Positions 1 through 7,726 of a stretch of DNA of 24,025 nucleotides are shown here, piece by piece. How positions within the stretch are numbered: the stretch's first letter is position 1; the number at the start of each line of letters is the position of its first letter. The stretch is taken from NCBI GenBank assembly GCA_030669695.1, contig DAOVDC010000001.1, positions 1 to 24,025 of the forward strand. Direction: 5' to 3'. The notes below the pieces were generated by a model, which saw only the letters and a program-made list of their open reading frames with translations, did no database searches and was not told the DNA's origin. The position numbers and the translations under genes are program-made. This DNA is from Candidatus Bathyarchaeota archaeon (GTDB lineage: Archaea; Thermoproteota; Bathyarchaeia; Bathyarchaeales; Bathyarchaeaceae).

Positions 1-523
1 TGTCCAAAAAATCTGTCCAACCACGCTCAAAATGAAAACTAGCATTATCACTAACCAACCTAACATCACAAACATAGCGACCATTAACATAACCCTTACA
101 ATCAGACTCCTTAACCGGAACGAGACCACACTTCGCCCTACACAATTTCTCAATACAACCATTTATCACCAAGTAAAGTCGCTCCGGCTTGAAATGAGGC
201 ATGATCCTCTCCGAAATCATCTCAATATTTTCATGTTCCATCTCACTTTCAGCCGCTTTTGTAAACCGCTTCCCAATAAGGATACCCTTATCATAATTCC
301 GCTTCTTCAACACCGCACTCATCTCCTTAACGGTATCCACACCAACATATCCGGCCCCTGAACTGGCGCCTGTTATAACACGTATTAGAATCTTATCATC
401 TGACCCCGAAGGCGAAACTGTGAAATCCACCCATCCCTCCTTCCTTCGAACTCTCCGACTTTCATAGTCTCTAATCGCTGAAATCAGCTCAGCTTTCCTA
501 ACGAGGTCTTCTCCACTCAACAC
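1..523 (-). CDS. Mrr-like restriction-endonuclease-fold protein, active-site-degenerate paralog (3' end cut by window edge)
   Basis: Translating the minus strand from GTG at 523 (or TTG at 520) gives an uninterrupted frame to the window edge. It is clearly homologous to the gene at 10633-11199 along its whole length. GAGGG lies 5 bases before the GTG. The shared core includes VDFTVSPS, the GKRFTxAA segment and a C-terminal region with conserved cysteines around RAKCG and DCKGY. In Mrr-type PD-(D/E)XK nucleases the catalytic residues are an Asp followed by E/Q-x-K. The Asp (about residue 33) is kept, but the EAK of the paralog is replaced by GAS (about residues 52-54), so nuclease activity is unlikely. 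A regulatory, DNA-binding or decoy role is possible. About 14 C-terminal residues lie outside the window. Confidence 0.8.
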   Translation of the reverse strand, partial: MLSGEDLVRKAELISAIRDYESRRVRRKEGWVDFTVSPSGSDDKILIRVITGASSGAGYVGVDTVKEMSAVLKKRNYDKGILIGKRFTKAAESEMEHENIEMISERIMPHFKPERLYLVINGCIEKLCRAKCGLVPVKESDCKGYVNGRYVCDVRLVSDNASFHFERGWTDFLD

Positions 524-587
524 ATCGTCCCTCTAACAACCACAGCTTCAAAAAATGTTCAACTAGACCATGACGTCCCATTTCACC

Positions 588-614
588 TTATATATTCTCA
601 CGGAAGCTTATATA
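588..614 (-). promoter_or_regulatory. Duplicated leader/promoter of the left Mrr-like gene
   Basis: Two TATA-like elements (TATATAAG at the distal end, ATATATAA at the proximal end) flank TCCGTGAGAA on the minus strand. The 17-base string TTATATATTCTCACGGA (+ strand) recurs, except for its first base, upstream of the second Mrr-like gene near 11267-11282. The distance from the proximal TATA to the start codon leaves a leader of about 40 bases. Which TATA is used is an inference. Confidence 0.5.
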
Positions 615-772
615 CTGCTCCATAAGGTCAACTGTTGGGTTTCTCCTTCTATGAGCAAAAAACGACCCCTTTCTTTGTAACGTGCACCCAACAATCCAAT
701 GGAAACCCTTTAACAGTAGGTCTTACAATTGAAACGAGGTAACAACCAAATGAAAACTAGGAACGGAATTGG

Positions 773-1510
773 ATGCTAAATAGAAGATGGGCAATGCGAG
801 GACGACCTCGAGGCAGGAGCCATTCAACACGTGATACGAGGCTTCTCCAGTATCTCATAACAATTTCGCTAAAACACCGAATTGACCCAAACAAGCTCTT
901 CAACAAGATTGTGCATGCTTGGAAGAACGGAAGATCCAAGTGCAAGCAATTAACAATCCAGTGCCGCGAAAAAATGAGAGGCCGAGCCGTTTTTCTTATA
1001 ACCACACATTACAAGGTAGTTGCGCAATTTCCGATGTCAGGGCACCTTCTGAAGGAAACAGCTCCGCTGAAACGGTTTGCATACGCAATCGAACGTGAGA
1101 AAGACGCTCTAATGAAGAAGAAAAATGCTAAGACAGTGACATGCCATAAAATTAAGGATTTGAAGGCTGGAATGAAGCGAATCAGCTTGAAAGCTCGTGT
1201 TCTCGCAATTTCAAGACCACAGCAAGCTCTGACAAAATACAACACATATGTTGTGTTTGCCAATGCAACTCTGACAGACGAAACTGGCACTGTGAAACTA
1301 ACTCTATGGAACGGTAGAATAAACTCCCTTTCCGTCAATGACACAGTTGAAATTGAAAATGCAAATGTCACCGCTTACAAAGGTGAAACTCAACTGAAAA
1401 TCGGGAGACATAGCAAATTAAGAATCATTGATAATCACAACAGAGTCCGCGCAAGAGAACTAGAACATACGCCAAGTCTAAACAGCATCGCAACGCGCAC
1501 ACATGGATGA
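773..1510 (+). CDS. OB-fold single-stranded nucleic-acid-binding protein (RPA/SSB-like) with basic N-terminal domain
   Basis: The last ~100 residues look like an archaeal RPA/SSB OB-fold. They start at IKDLKAGM (about residue 127), continue with alternating strands through FANATLTDETGTVKLTLWNG, and end with VEIENANVTAYKGETQLKIG. That fold binds single-stranded DNA or RNA. The first ~110 residues are very basic (RGRPRGRS) and of unrecognised family; they may add a nucleic-acid contact surface. ATG at 773 follows a weak AGGAA; an in-frame ATG at 794 is an alternative. It lies next to the YHS gene on the same strand, 11 bases apart, so the two are probably co-transcribed. No TRASH-type or zinc-finger motif is present. 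Confidence 0.75.
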   Translation: MLNRRWAMRGRPRGRSHSTRDTRLLQYLITISLKHRIDPNKLFNKIVHAWKNGRSKCKQLTIQCREKMRGRAVFLITTHYKVVAQFPMSGHLLKETAPLKRFAYAIEREKDALMKKKNAKTVTCHKIKDLKAGMKRISLKARVLAISRPQQALTKYNTYVVFANATLTDETGTVKLTLWNGRINSLSVNDTVEIENANVTAYKGETQLKIGRHSKLRIIDNHNRVRARELEHTPSLNSIATRTHG

Positions 1511-1521
1511 GGAACGAGACA

Positions 1522-1665
1522 ATGCCTAGAGACCCTGTTTGCGGCGCGGTTCTGAACGAAAAAACAGCCAAATTTAAGATCAAGCATGAAGGAGAAACAT
1601 ACTATTTCTGTAGTGTGAAATGCAAGAAGAGATTCAAAAGGAATCGAAGGAAGTTTACGAAGTAG
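1522..1665 (+). CDS. Small YHS-domain protein (47 aa)
   Basis: The reading frame encodes 47 residues. It opens with PRDPVCGAVL and contains YYFCSVKCKKRF, which is the YHS metal-binding signature (DPVCGM...FCSxxCKxxF). YHS domains are found alone or attached to copper ATPases and monooxygenase subunits, where the cysteines bind metal. A single-domain version this short is a complete YHS unit, so it is not a truncation. The C-terminus is very basic (KRNRRKFTK). It sits directly after the OB-fold gene in the same direction. What metal it binds cannot be told from sequence. Confidence 0.8.
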   Translation: MPRDPVCGAVLNEKTAKFKIKHEGETYYFCSVKCKKRFKRNRRKFTK

Positions 1666-1962
1666 ACTGAATTCTTCCTGTGCGCTCAGCAGTTTTTTCT
1701 AAGGTTGTGTAGATATCAGGCCTCAGCCAGATTCTCCGTGCATGTATGCATTGCAGAGGGATTAAAGAATGAAAGCTATTGACAAGTATGGACGACACAT
1801 CTACCGAAAACTTTAACACTTGTCATTGTCTTTTCTGGTTTTTCTTTATTCTGAAGGGTAAATGGGGGAACATCGAATGGCGCGCACAGCATTTTTAGCT
1901 TTCAGTTTCCTCGTACAACTTTTAGGTAAGTGTACTACAAGCAGTCACTGAAAGCGGGTGCA
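1666..1962. other. Intergenic region between convergent YHS gene and leftward glycosyltransferase
   Basis: A run of six T at 1693-1698, shortly after the YHS stop, could terminate rightward transcription. A 24-codon frame beginning ATGGCGCGC near 1877 encodes a hydrophobic, signal-peptide-like stretch after a G-rich sequence; it is too short to call. A partial TGCATG/ATGCAT repeat lies near 1740. Nothing else is supported. Confidence 0.35.
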
Positions 1963-3111
1963 TCACGTGACTATCCTTTTAAGAAAAGATTCCCAGGCCT
2001 TTACGATTTCAGAGTACTTGTCAACGTTTCTCTTGGCATAAATTCTTGCTAGGAAGAGTAGAGCCCATAGCTCGAGGAAACGCCGTTTATTTTTCGAAGG
2101 CTCTAAAAACATTTGGATTAAAGCATTTAAAGCCCATCGGATGGTGAAATGCGGAATGGCGTATCGCCCAACTTTGAAGCGGAGATAAACAAATCGAAAG
2201 ATGTCTCGCAGGGCATTTTTCTCCTGGATATTTCGAGATTCTTTTGTGTGTAGGTCATGCTGAACAACGAAGAGGTTGTCACGTACAATCGCAAGATCTC
2301 TGCCATATCGAGCTTTAAAGTCTACGCAGTAAGCATGATCTTCTCCTCGAGGAATGAAGGGATCAAAAGGAACGGATAGGAAAACTTTTTTACTTAATAT
2401 TAATGCGCCGCCTAAGACATGATACGGCATTAGAGCGAGCCTCTGCTGTTGCTCGGTGAGAAATGAACGTTTAAGGAACGAGTTCATACCAGTTAAGATA
2501 GAAGTTGGCGTAAGCTCTTCGTAGGAATGCCTTCTCTTTCGCATAGAGAGAGACAAATCTTCGTAAAGTCCGGAAACGGCAGCTATCTTTTTTCCATCTA
2601 TTTTTTTGCCTATAAGTTGAAGTGCAGCCATCAACCTTTCAGGTCTTTTTATATAGCAGTCATCGTCAAGGAAAACTATTTTTTCGGGGTTAAAAACCCT
2701 GCATGCACAGTATATTCCGAGATTGCGCGCTGTAGAATAAGGGCTGAAGGATCGTGAAAGGAGAGTGAAAAAACTTTTTCTGAACAAATTTATTTTAGAA
2801 AGGGATTTCGCAAACTCGAGAAAGGGAGATCTTAATCCGACACAAGTTTTTATGAATGATTTCTGGACTGTGGCTAATCTATTTTTTTTCAGAACGCTTT
2901 CCACTTCCCTCCTCACCTCCAAAGAACTTTTATGCTCATAGATATCTCTGTAAGAGCGAAGGAAGCTCTCTATACTCTCGAAGTTTTTACGTGTGCTATC
3001 GTCAATCAAAATGAGTGATAGAGACGGTATTTTCGGATGGAAAATTGAGTCTATTAGCCGCTTTGCTTGTGAAGGCCTATCTCTGGTGATGACGACAGCG
3101 GTTACCTTCAT
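1963..3111 (-). CDS. GT-A fold glycosyltransferase, GT2-like
   Basis: The 382-residue protein opens with a GT2-type nucleotide-sugar-binding start (VTAVVITRDRPSQAKRLI, residues 3-20) and IDDST at 36-40. The metal-binding acidic motif is FLDDD at 147-151. Acceptor-side residues include GGALILSKKVF (234-244) and the signature FDPFIPRGED (249-258), followed by HD at 285-286. No membrane segment is seen, so it is likely cytosolic or membrane-associated. It is a diverged sister of the upstream gene at 3162-4427, with 50 bases between them, and is likely in the same leftward operon. Donor and acceptor sugars are unknown. The start ATG has only a weak ribosome site. Confidence 0.82.
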   Translation of the reverse strand: MKVTAVVITRDRPSQAKRLIDSIFHPKIPSLSLILIDDSTRKNFESIESFLRSYRDIYEHKSSLEVRREVESVLKKNRLATVQKSFIKTCVGLRSPFLEFAKSLSKINLFRKSFFTLLSRSFSPYSTARNLGIYCACRVFNPEKIVFLDDDCYIKRPERLMAALQLIGKKIDGKKIAAVSGLYEDLSLSMRKRRHSYEELTPTSILTGMNSFLKRSFLTEQQQRLALMPYHVLGGALILSKKVFLSVPFDPFIPRGEDHAYCVDFKARYGRDLAIVRDNLFVVQHDLHTKESRNIQEKNALRDIFRFVYLRFKVGRYAIPHFTIRWALNALIQMFLEPSKNKRRFLELWALLFLARIYAKRNVDKYSEIVKAWESFLKRIVT

Positions 3112-3161
3112 GAATAATCACTACACTATCGTTAGCAGCTTAATTAACGAAAACAAGATTA

Positions 3162-4427
3162 TTAGGGGGCACGGAAATTATTTGCTTCCTTCTTTTCTAG
3201 GTAATCTTTGATTAGCTTGTTGCCCCTTATTAGTGGCATGGTCTTCGCCCAACGCTCTTGGAAATCGAAGTAATCTTTGTATTGCTTTTTAACGTAGCGA
3301 TGAACGTCTGACAAGGACAATTTGATGTTCTTTAGGTACTCCACAGACTCTGTAGTACTGGATTCCAGTGCTGAATGAATGGCTGAAAGAAAACTTGAAA
3401 CAGCAAACTTGAACATTAGGTCTCGTCTGAGAAAATATCTTGGATATGGTTCTAAAGATCTTATTTGAAGTGAAGTTACTCCCTTTCTGTGTTTTAGACA
3501 CTGTAATTTCCTTCGCATATATTCAAATCTGTACAGGTCCTGCCGCATTTCCGACCAACGATTTCCTACATACTCCGGGGAATGTAGCACCCATAACTGA
3601 TTGTCTAACAAGAACGCGAAATCAAACATCTTTGCGTTCACTAACATATCCATATCTTCTCCTCTGGGTATGTAAGGGTCAAAGGAAACCTTTTCAAAAA
3701 GCTCTTTATGAAGCACCATATTTCCACCAAAGGCAAAAGGTGTGTCTTTTAATCTAGCACCCCCCTCAATAATCTTAAACGCCTCATTCATTTTTCTCCT
3801 TTTCCGCCACCCAGTCCTCCACCATTCTCTAGGATCGTCCATTAACCAATAAGAACCTGAAGAGCCTATGTAATATCCTGTAACTCCTCCAATGGTTTTT
3901 CCTTCGTATTTTTTACCCACAAACTCCGTACATTTCTTGAAGAAGTTTTCGTCGGTAACCACCTCGTCGTCATCCAAAAAAATGATGGCTTCAGATTCCA
4001 AGATTTGACTTATCACTAACCCAACGTTTCTTACATTAGAATAACCTATCAAGTTTAAGAGAACCGCAAATTTTGAGAAAGTCTTCTTCTTAAGGTGCGA
4101 AACAAGGATTTTTAAATCAGAGGAAGAGAAGGATATGATGTTCAATCTGTGGCTATGTTCTCTTAGGATAGATTCAATTTTTTCCTCCGCTTCCTTCTCC
4201 AACTCCTTATGCGTTACAGCAACCAAAACAACGATATTTGGGACATCTACATCCCTGATACGCAGTTTCTCAAGGTTTCTTAATAACCTTGGCAACGTTC
4301 CTGTTTCATTTATGAAAGTCGGATGATCGTAAATTGCGATCGGCTTCTGTTTCGAGGAAAGCTGATGAGGTGCAACCGTCCAGTAGGTAGGTATTACTAA
4401 AGTGGTTCTCACTTTCACTTCTTCCAT
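3162..4427 (-). CDS. GT-A fold glycosyltransferase, GT2-like (sister of the next gene downstream)
   Basis: The 421-residue protein begins TTLVIPTYW, has AIIFLDDDEVV (147-157) as the nucleotide-sugar/metal motif, then GGVTGYY, FGGNMVLHKELF and FDPYIPRGEDMDM. The FDP[FY]IPRGED block sits at residues 249-258 in both this protein and the neighbour, supporting a tandem duplication with divergence. The region between the opening and the DDD motif is longer than in compact GT2 enzymes. It is the first gene of a leftward unit that shares a divergent promoter region with the gene at 4546. Sugar specificity cannot be read from the sequence. Confidence 0.82.
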   Translation of the reverse strand: MEEVKVRTTLVIPTYWTVAPHQLSSKQKPIAIYDHPTFINETGTLPRLLRNLEKLRIRDVDVPNIVVLVAVTHKELEKEAEEKIESILREHSHRLNIISFSSSDLKILVSHLKKKTFSKFAVLLNLIGYSNVRNVGLVISQILESEAIIFLDDDEVVTDENFFKKCTEFVGKKYEGKTIGGVTGYYIGSSGSYWLMDDPREWWRTGWRKRRKMNEAFKIIEGGARLKDTPFAFGGNMVLHKELFEKVSFDPYIPRGEDMDMLVNAKMFDFAFLLDNQLWVLHSPEYVGNRWSEMRQDLYRFEYMRRKLQCLKHRKGVTSLQIRSLEPYPRYFLRRDLMFKFAVSSFLSAIHSALESSTTESVEYLKNIKLSLSDVHRYVKKQYKDYFDFQERWAKTMPLIRGNKLIKDYLEKKEANNFRAP

Positions 4428-4481
4428 TGGTGATCTATAACTTCCCTGAGTCTTTGATCATCCATTATACTTACATAGGTT

Positions 4482-4495
4482 TTATACATGTATAA
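4482..4495. promoter_or_regulatory. Perfect 14-bp palindrome in the divergent promoter
   Basis: TTATACATGTATAA is its own reverse complement. Its centre (4488.5) is almost exactly midway between the two divergent start codons at 4427 and 4546. It contains a TATA-like element in each direction at a workable distance from each start, so it may act as a bidirectional core promoter, an operator for a dimeric regulator, or both. Confidence 0.55.
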
Positions 4496-4532
4496 GGATA
4501 GGGAAAAAAGTTCCTAGCAATTTTTAGACGAA

Positions 4533-4538
4533 GGAGGT
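4533..4538 (+). promoter_or_regulatory. Shine-Dalgarno that fixes the TTG start of the next gene
   Basis: GGAGGT ends 7 bases before TTG at 4546. The ATG at 4542 is out of frame with the gene (ATG TTT GAG AGT ends quickly), so this site supports the non-ATG start. Confidence 0.7.
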
Positions 4539-4545
4539 AAAATGT

Positions 4546-5787
4546 TTGAGAGTCGAAGAAAGTTCGGCGCTACCCAAGAACACATGGAGAAAGTTAGAGT
4601 CGATAGGAAGCGTGGATATCGTTATTGGAATTCCCTCGTATAATTGCGCACATACTATCAATTACGTGATATACCAAACTGCAAAGGGATTAGCAGAATT
4701 TTTCCCAGATAGAAATACGGTAATCATTGTTTCTGATGGAGGTTCCTCCGACGGAACTTTAGATGTTGTGAAAGCAATAAAAGTACCTTGGGAGACAAAA
4801 ATCGTCCCTACACAATATGTTGGTACGTCTGGAAAAGGAACAGCACTTAGAGCGGTCTTTGAGGCCATGATCCATCTCGACACTCAAGCGGTAATGGTGG
4901 TGGACTCAGATCTAAGAAGCATTCTGCCCAAATGGGTAGAACTTCTCCTTTCATCGACACTAAAAGGAACTGGACTCGTAACACCTATCTACACACGCCA
5001 TAAGTATGACGGCACAATAACAAATTTTCTGTGTTATCCGTTCACGAGAGCCCTCTATGGCAGGAGAATTAGGCAGCCTATAGGTGGAGATTTCGGGCTT
5101 TCAAGGAGATTGGTGGAGAAACTGTTAAATTCCAGTTTATGGAGCACTCCCTATGTTCCGCGTTTCGGGATAGACATCTTTGAAACCCACACCGCTCTAG
5201 GCGAAGGCTTTAAGGTCAAGCAAGCCTTTCTAGGTTCCAAAGTTCACGGGACTAAGGATCCGTCCAAACATCTGGCCTCCATGTTCCACGAGGTAGCGGG
5301 GACAATGTTCTCTTGCACAGAAATCTATGAGGACGCATGGCATAGCATCCAAGGAAGCAAACCAGTGGAAGTTATCGAAGGAGAGGTCCAAATGATTGCG
5401 CCAGAAGAAGTTCAAGTAGACTTCAAGAAACTATTTCAAGGATACACAACTGGTTTTCAAATGTTTAGACACACTTACAAGAAAGTGCTGGGTCCAAAGC
5501 TGTTAAGCAATCTTGAGGTTCTGCGCGTGAAAAACGAGAGCTATTTTAGGCTTCCAACCGAATATTGGGCTAAGTGCGTGTATTCCTTTGCAACTGCCTT
5601 TAAGAAGGAGACGAATGTTAAAGAACGGAACAACTTGCTGGAGGCTCTCAGGATTCTTTGGATAGGCAAAGTAGCCAGTTTTATACTTGAAACCATCGAA
5701 TTCGATGCAAGAGAGGCGGAAGAGAAAATAGAGGAAGAGGCAGATGTTTTTGAAGAACTTAAACCCTATATGCTCGAAATATACTAG
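4546..5787 (+). CDS. Mannosylglycerate-synthase-like glycosyltransferase (GT78/GT81 type, GT-A fold)
   Basis: The 413-residue protein starts at TTG after a strong GGAGGT. It has IVIGIPSYN (25-33), SDGGSSDGT (63-71), SGKGTALR (95-102), the DSD metal motif at 120-122, RQPIGGDFG (176-184), RFGIDIFETHTAL (206-218) and a basic/His site at KVHG (232-235). The order GKG, DSD, QP(I/L)GG(D/E), (W/F)GID and a helical C-terminal domain ending in a W-rich segment matches mannosylglycerate synthase (GT78), a retaining enzyme that joins a GDP-sugar to D-glycerate or a related acid. The resemblance is by motif and layout, not by a database search, so the acceptor is uncertain. It leads a rightward run with a GT4, a phosphatase and a GT81-like gene. 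A very acidic tail (about 388-405) is unusual. Confidence 0.7.
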   Translation: MRVEESSALPKNTWRKLESIGSVDIVIGIPSYNCAHTINYVIYQTAKGLAEFFPDRNTVIIVSDGGSSDGTLDVVKAIKVPWETKIVPTQYVGTSGKGTALRAVFEAMIHLDTQAVMVVDSDLRSILPKWVELLLSSTLKGTGLVTPIYTRHKYDGTITNFLCYPFTRALYGRRIRQPIGGDFGLSRRLVEKLLNSSLWSTPYVPRFGIDIFETHTALGEGFKVKQAFLGSKVHGTKDPSKHLASMFHEVAGTMFSCTEIYEDAWHSIQGSKPVEVIEGEVQMIAPEEVQVDFKKLFQGYTTGFQMFRHTYKKVLGPKLLSNLEVLRVKNESYFRLPTEYWAKCVYSFATAFKKETNVKERNNLLEALRILWIGKVASFILETIEFDAREAEEKIEEEADVFEELKPYMLEIY

Positions 5788-5877
5788 AGGTTGATCTCAA
5801 CCACCTTTGCAACTGACACTCCGAAAGAATCGTAATTGCAACCTTAAAGTTAAAGAGGTCTCTTAAGTCTTAAACAG

Positions 5878-7014
5878 TTGGTGTCTCCCTTGCAAATCGC
5901 GATTCTTCGTTGTACCCTCCATAAAGGATCAGGCCAAGTGATCCATATCGCAGAGCTTGCAAGGGGTCTGCAAAGTTTAGGTCACAATGTTGTTGTCTTC
6001 TCTAGGGAGTCGGAAATAAAGGCTAAGGATATGCCTATCCAAGAACTCAGCTTTCCGGGAGACAACGTTCGCTTTTTTAGAAATTTCGTTTTCCCTTTCA
6101 GATGTTTACGTTCCTTTGAAGAATTTGACGTTGTACACACTCAATATCATCCCGGCATCTTCGTAGGCAACGTAGCCAAAAGAACGTTTGGGAAGCCTCA
6201 TGTGTTCACTTATCATGGTTTCGCTCCTATTAGGATTTGGAGGAATGTTAGACAGCAAATGAAGATGGTTGACCATCGAATCGGAACGTTCTTTGCTCTT
6301 CGCTTCGGCGTAGATAGGATTATAACTGTTAGCCGATTCTTGGAGAGAGAGTTGGTGGATTCATACAAGTTAGATGAAAACATGATTCGCGTAATTTATA
6401 ATTCCATAAACACAGAGAGGTTCAACCCTAAAGTTGAGGGAGATGAGATCAGACGTAAATACGACTTAGAGGAGGTTCCTATCGTTTTATACCTTGGTAG
6501 ATTAGCGCCCTATAAGGGAGTGCACCACCTGATTAGGGCCATACCTTTGATCCTACGAGTAAAACCAGAGGTGAAGTTTCTTATAGCTGGCTCAAGGCGT
6601 TACGACATGTTAAACCTTCCAGGAATGGCGAAATCTCTGGGCGTTAGAAAATCTGTGATCTTCACCGGATTCGTTCCGGACAAATTAGTTCCGAAGTTTT
6701 ATGCTTGTTGCGATGTTTTCTGTTATCCAAGCCTATGGGAAGGATTCGGATTGCCAGTGGCGGAAGCAGGGGCAACAGGCAAACCGGTTGTAGCGTTCCG
6801 GATGTGTGCGATTCCAGAAGTGGTTGAAAATGGGTTGACGGGTTTACTCGTCGAACCAGATCATATCCAACTGGCAGATGCGGTTATTACCTTGCTGGAG
6901 GATGAAGAAATGCGTAGAAAAATGGGGCAGGAAGCTAGGAATAGAATTTCACGGCTATTTTCTTGGCGTAGGATGGTAGAAAAGACGCTTAAAGTATACG
7001 AAGAGGTTTTATAA
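5878..7014 (+). CDS. GT4-family (GT-B fold) glycosyltransferase
   Basis: The 378-residue protein has the usual GT4 layout. An N-terminal Rossmann domain carries a glycine loop (KGSGQVIHI, 16-24) and TYHG (111-114). A hinge follows with VIYNSINTERF. The C-terminal domain starts at IVLYLGRLAPYKGVHHLI (202-219) and carries the EX7E motif of retaining GT4 enzymes at E288 and E296 in SLWEGFGLPVAEAGA. Such enzymes transfer a sugar from an NDP-sugar. The start is unclear: TTG 5878, GTG 5881 or TTG 5890 are all in frame and none has a strong ribosome site. Its stop is directly followed by the start of the phosphatase gene, so the two are translationally linked. Confidence 0.85.
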   Translation: MVSPLQIAILRCTLHKGSGQVIHIAELARGLQSLGHNVVVFSRESEIKAKDMPIQELSFPGDNVRFFRNFVFPFRCLRSFEEFDVVHTQYHPGIFVGNVAKRTFGKPHVFTYHGFAPIRIWRNVRQQMKMVDHRIGTFFALRFGVDRIITVSRFLERELVDSYKLDENMIRVIYNSINTERFNPKVEGDEIRRKYDLEEVPIVLYLGRLAPYKGVHHLIRAIPLILRVKPEVKFLIAGSRRYDMLNLPGMAKSLGVRKSVIFTGFVPDKLVPKFYACCDVFCYPSLWEGFGLPVAEAGATGKPVVAFRMCAIPEVVENGLTGLLVEPDHIQLADAVITLLEDEEMRRKMGQEARNRISRLFSWRRMVEKTLKVYEEVL

Positions 7015-7707
7015 TTGAAACAACTGCAGAAACGCAAAGATGTGAAGGCACTAGCAATCTTGGATATGGACGGGACACTGCTAGAATCCCGCAGCATCGA
7101 CGTTATATGCCAGAAATTTGGGTTGGAAACCAAATTCAGAGAGATGGACAGGAGAACCGATCTACTAGAGGATTATGAAGTGAGTGAGGCCATTGGACAA
7201 CTATTCGAGGGGATGAGGGCCTCTGATCTGGAAAGGGCCTTTGATGGTATAGGTATGGTTCACGGAGCAAAAGAATTCATCGATTTCTTAAAGGAAAGAA
7301 AATTCTTAACTGCCATAATCACCGACTCATACATCTTCCTAGCGACGAGATTGGCAGAAAAGCTTGAGATTGACATGGTTTGGGGAAACAAGTTGGAAAT
7401 AGTTGACGGTGTGATTACTGGAGGAATAATAATGCCGTTAGGATGGGAGAAGCAGAAAAACTGCCAGAAAAAGGCTGTTTGCAAGTTACATGCAATGTAC
7501 AAGCTTGCGCAGAAACATGAAATCGGGATGGAAAAAACCCTGGCAATTGGAGATTCTAAAGGCGATTTTTGCATAATTGAAAGAGCTGCAATAGGGGTCG
7601 CTTTTAGGCCTAAAGACTCCCAGATCGTCAAAATTGCAGATTTAGTGGTATACGGAGATTTTTTTGAACTCGTTGATAAACTGAAACCTTTTTTAGACCG
7701 TTTCTAG
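7015..7707 (+). CDS. HAD-family phosphatase (SerB-like), probable sugar-phosphoglycerate phosphatase
   Basis: All HAD motifs are present: DMDGT at 17-21 (nucleophile D17, acid/base D19), ITDS at 102-105, a lysine in the KQKNCQKK region (about 147-153) and AIGDSKGDF at 177-185 for Mg2+. The cap between motifs I and II is helical and SerB-like (subclass I). TTG at 7015 directly follows the preceding stop (TAA 7012-7014), with GAGGT 7 bases upstream inside the previous gene. The substrate is not visible in the sequence. Its position just before a glucosyl-3-phosphoglycerate-synthase-like gene suggests it removes the phosphate from glucosyl-3-phosphoglycerate or its mannosylated form. A plain phosphoserine phosphatase is the main alternative. 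Confidence 0.85.
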   Translation: MKQLQKRKDVKALAILDMDGTLLESRSIDVICQKFGLETKFREMDRRTDLLEDYEVSEAIGQLFEGMRASDLERAFDGIGMVHGAKEFIDFLKERKFLTAIITDSYIFLATRLAEKLEIDMVWGNKLEIVDGVITGGIIMPLGWEKQKNCQKKAVCKLHAMYKLAQKHEIGMEKTLAIGDSKGDFCIIERAAIGVAFRPKDSQIVKIADLVVYGDFFELVDKLKPFLDRF

Positions 7708-7726
7708 TAGAGTGGTTTGAATTAAA

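Noticed and set aside
32..361. Plus-strand 109-codon frame resembling the plus-strand frame at 10702-11034
   Set aside because: Both lie antisense to the two paralogous Mrr-like genes. Their mutual similarity follows from the homology of the true minus-strand genes.
757..1005. Minus-strand frame over the OB-fold gene
   Set aside because: Complementary shadow of the plus-strand gene with no domain and no ribosome site.
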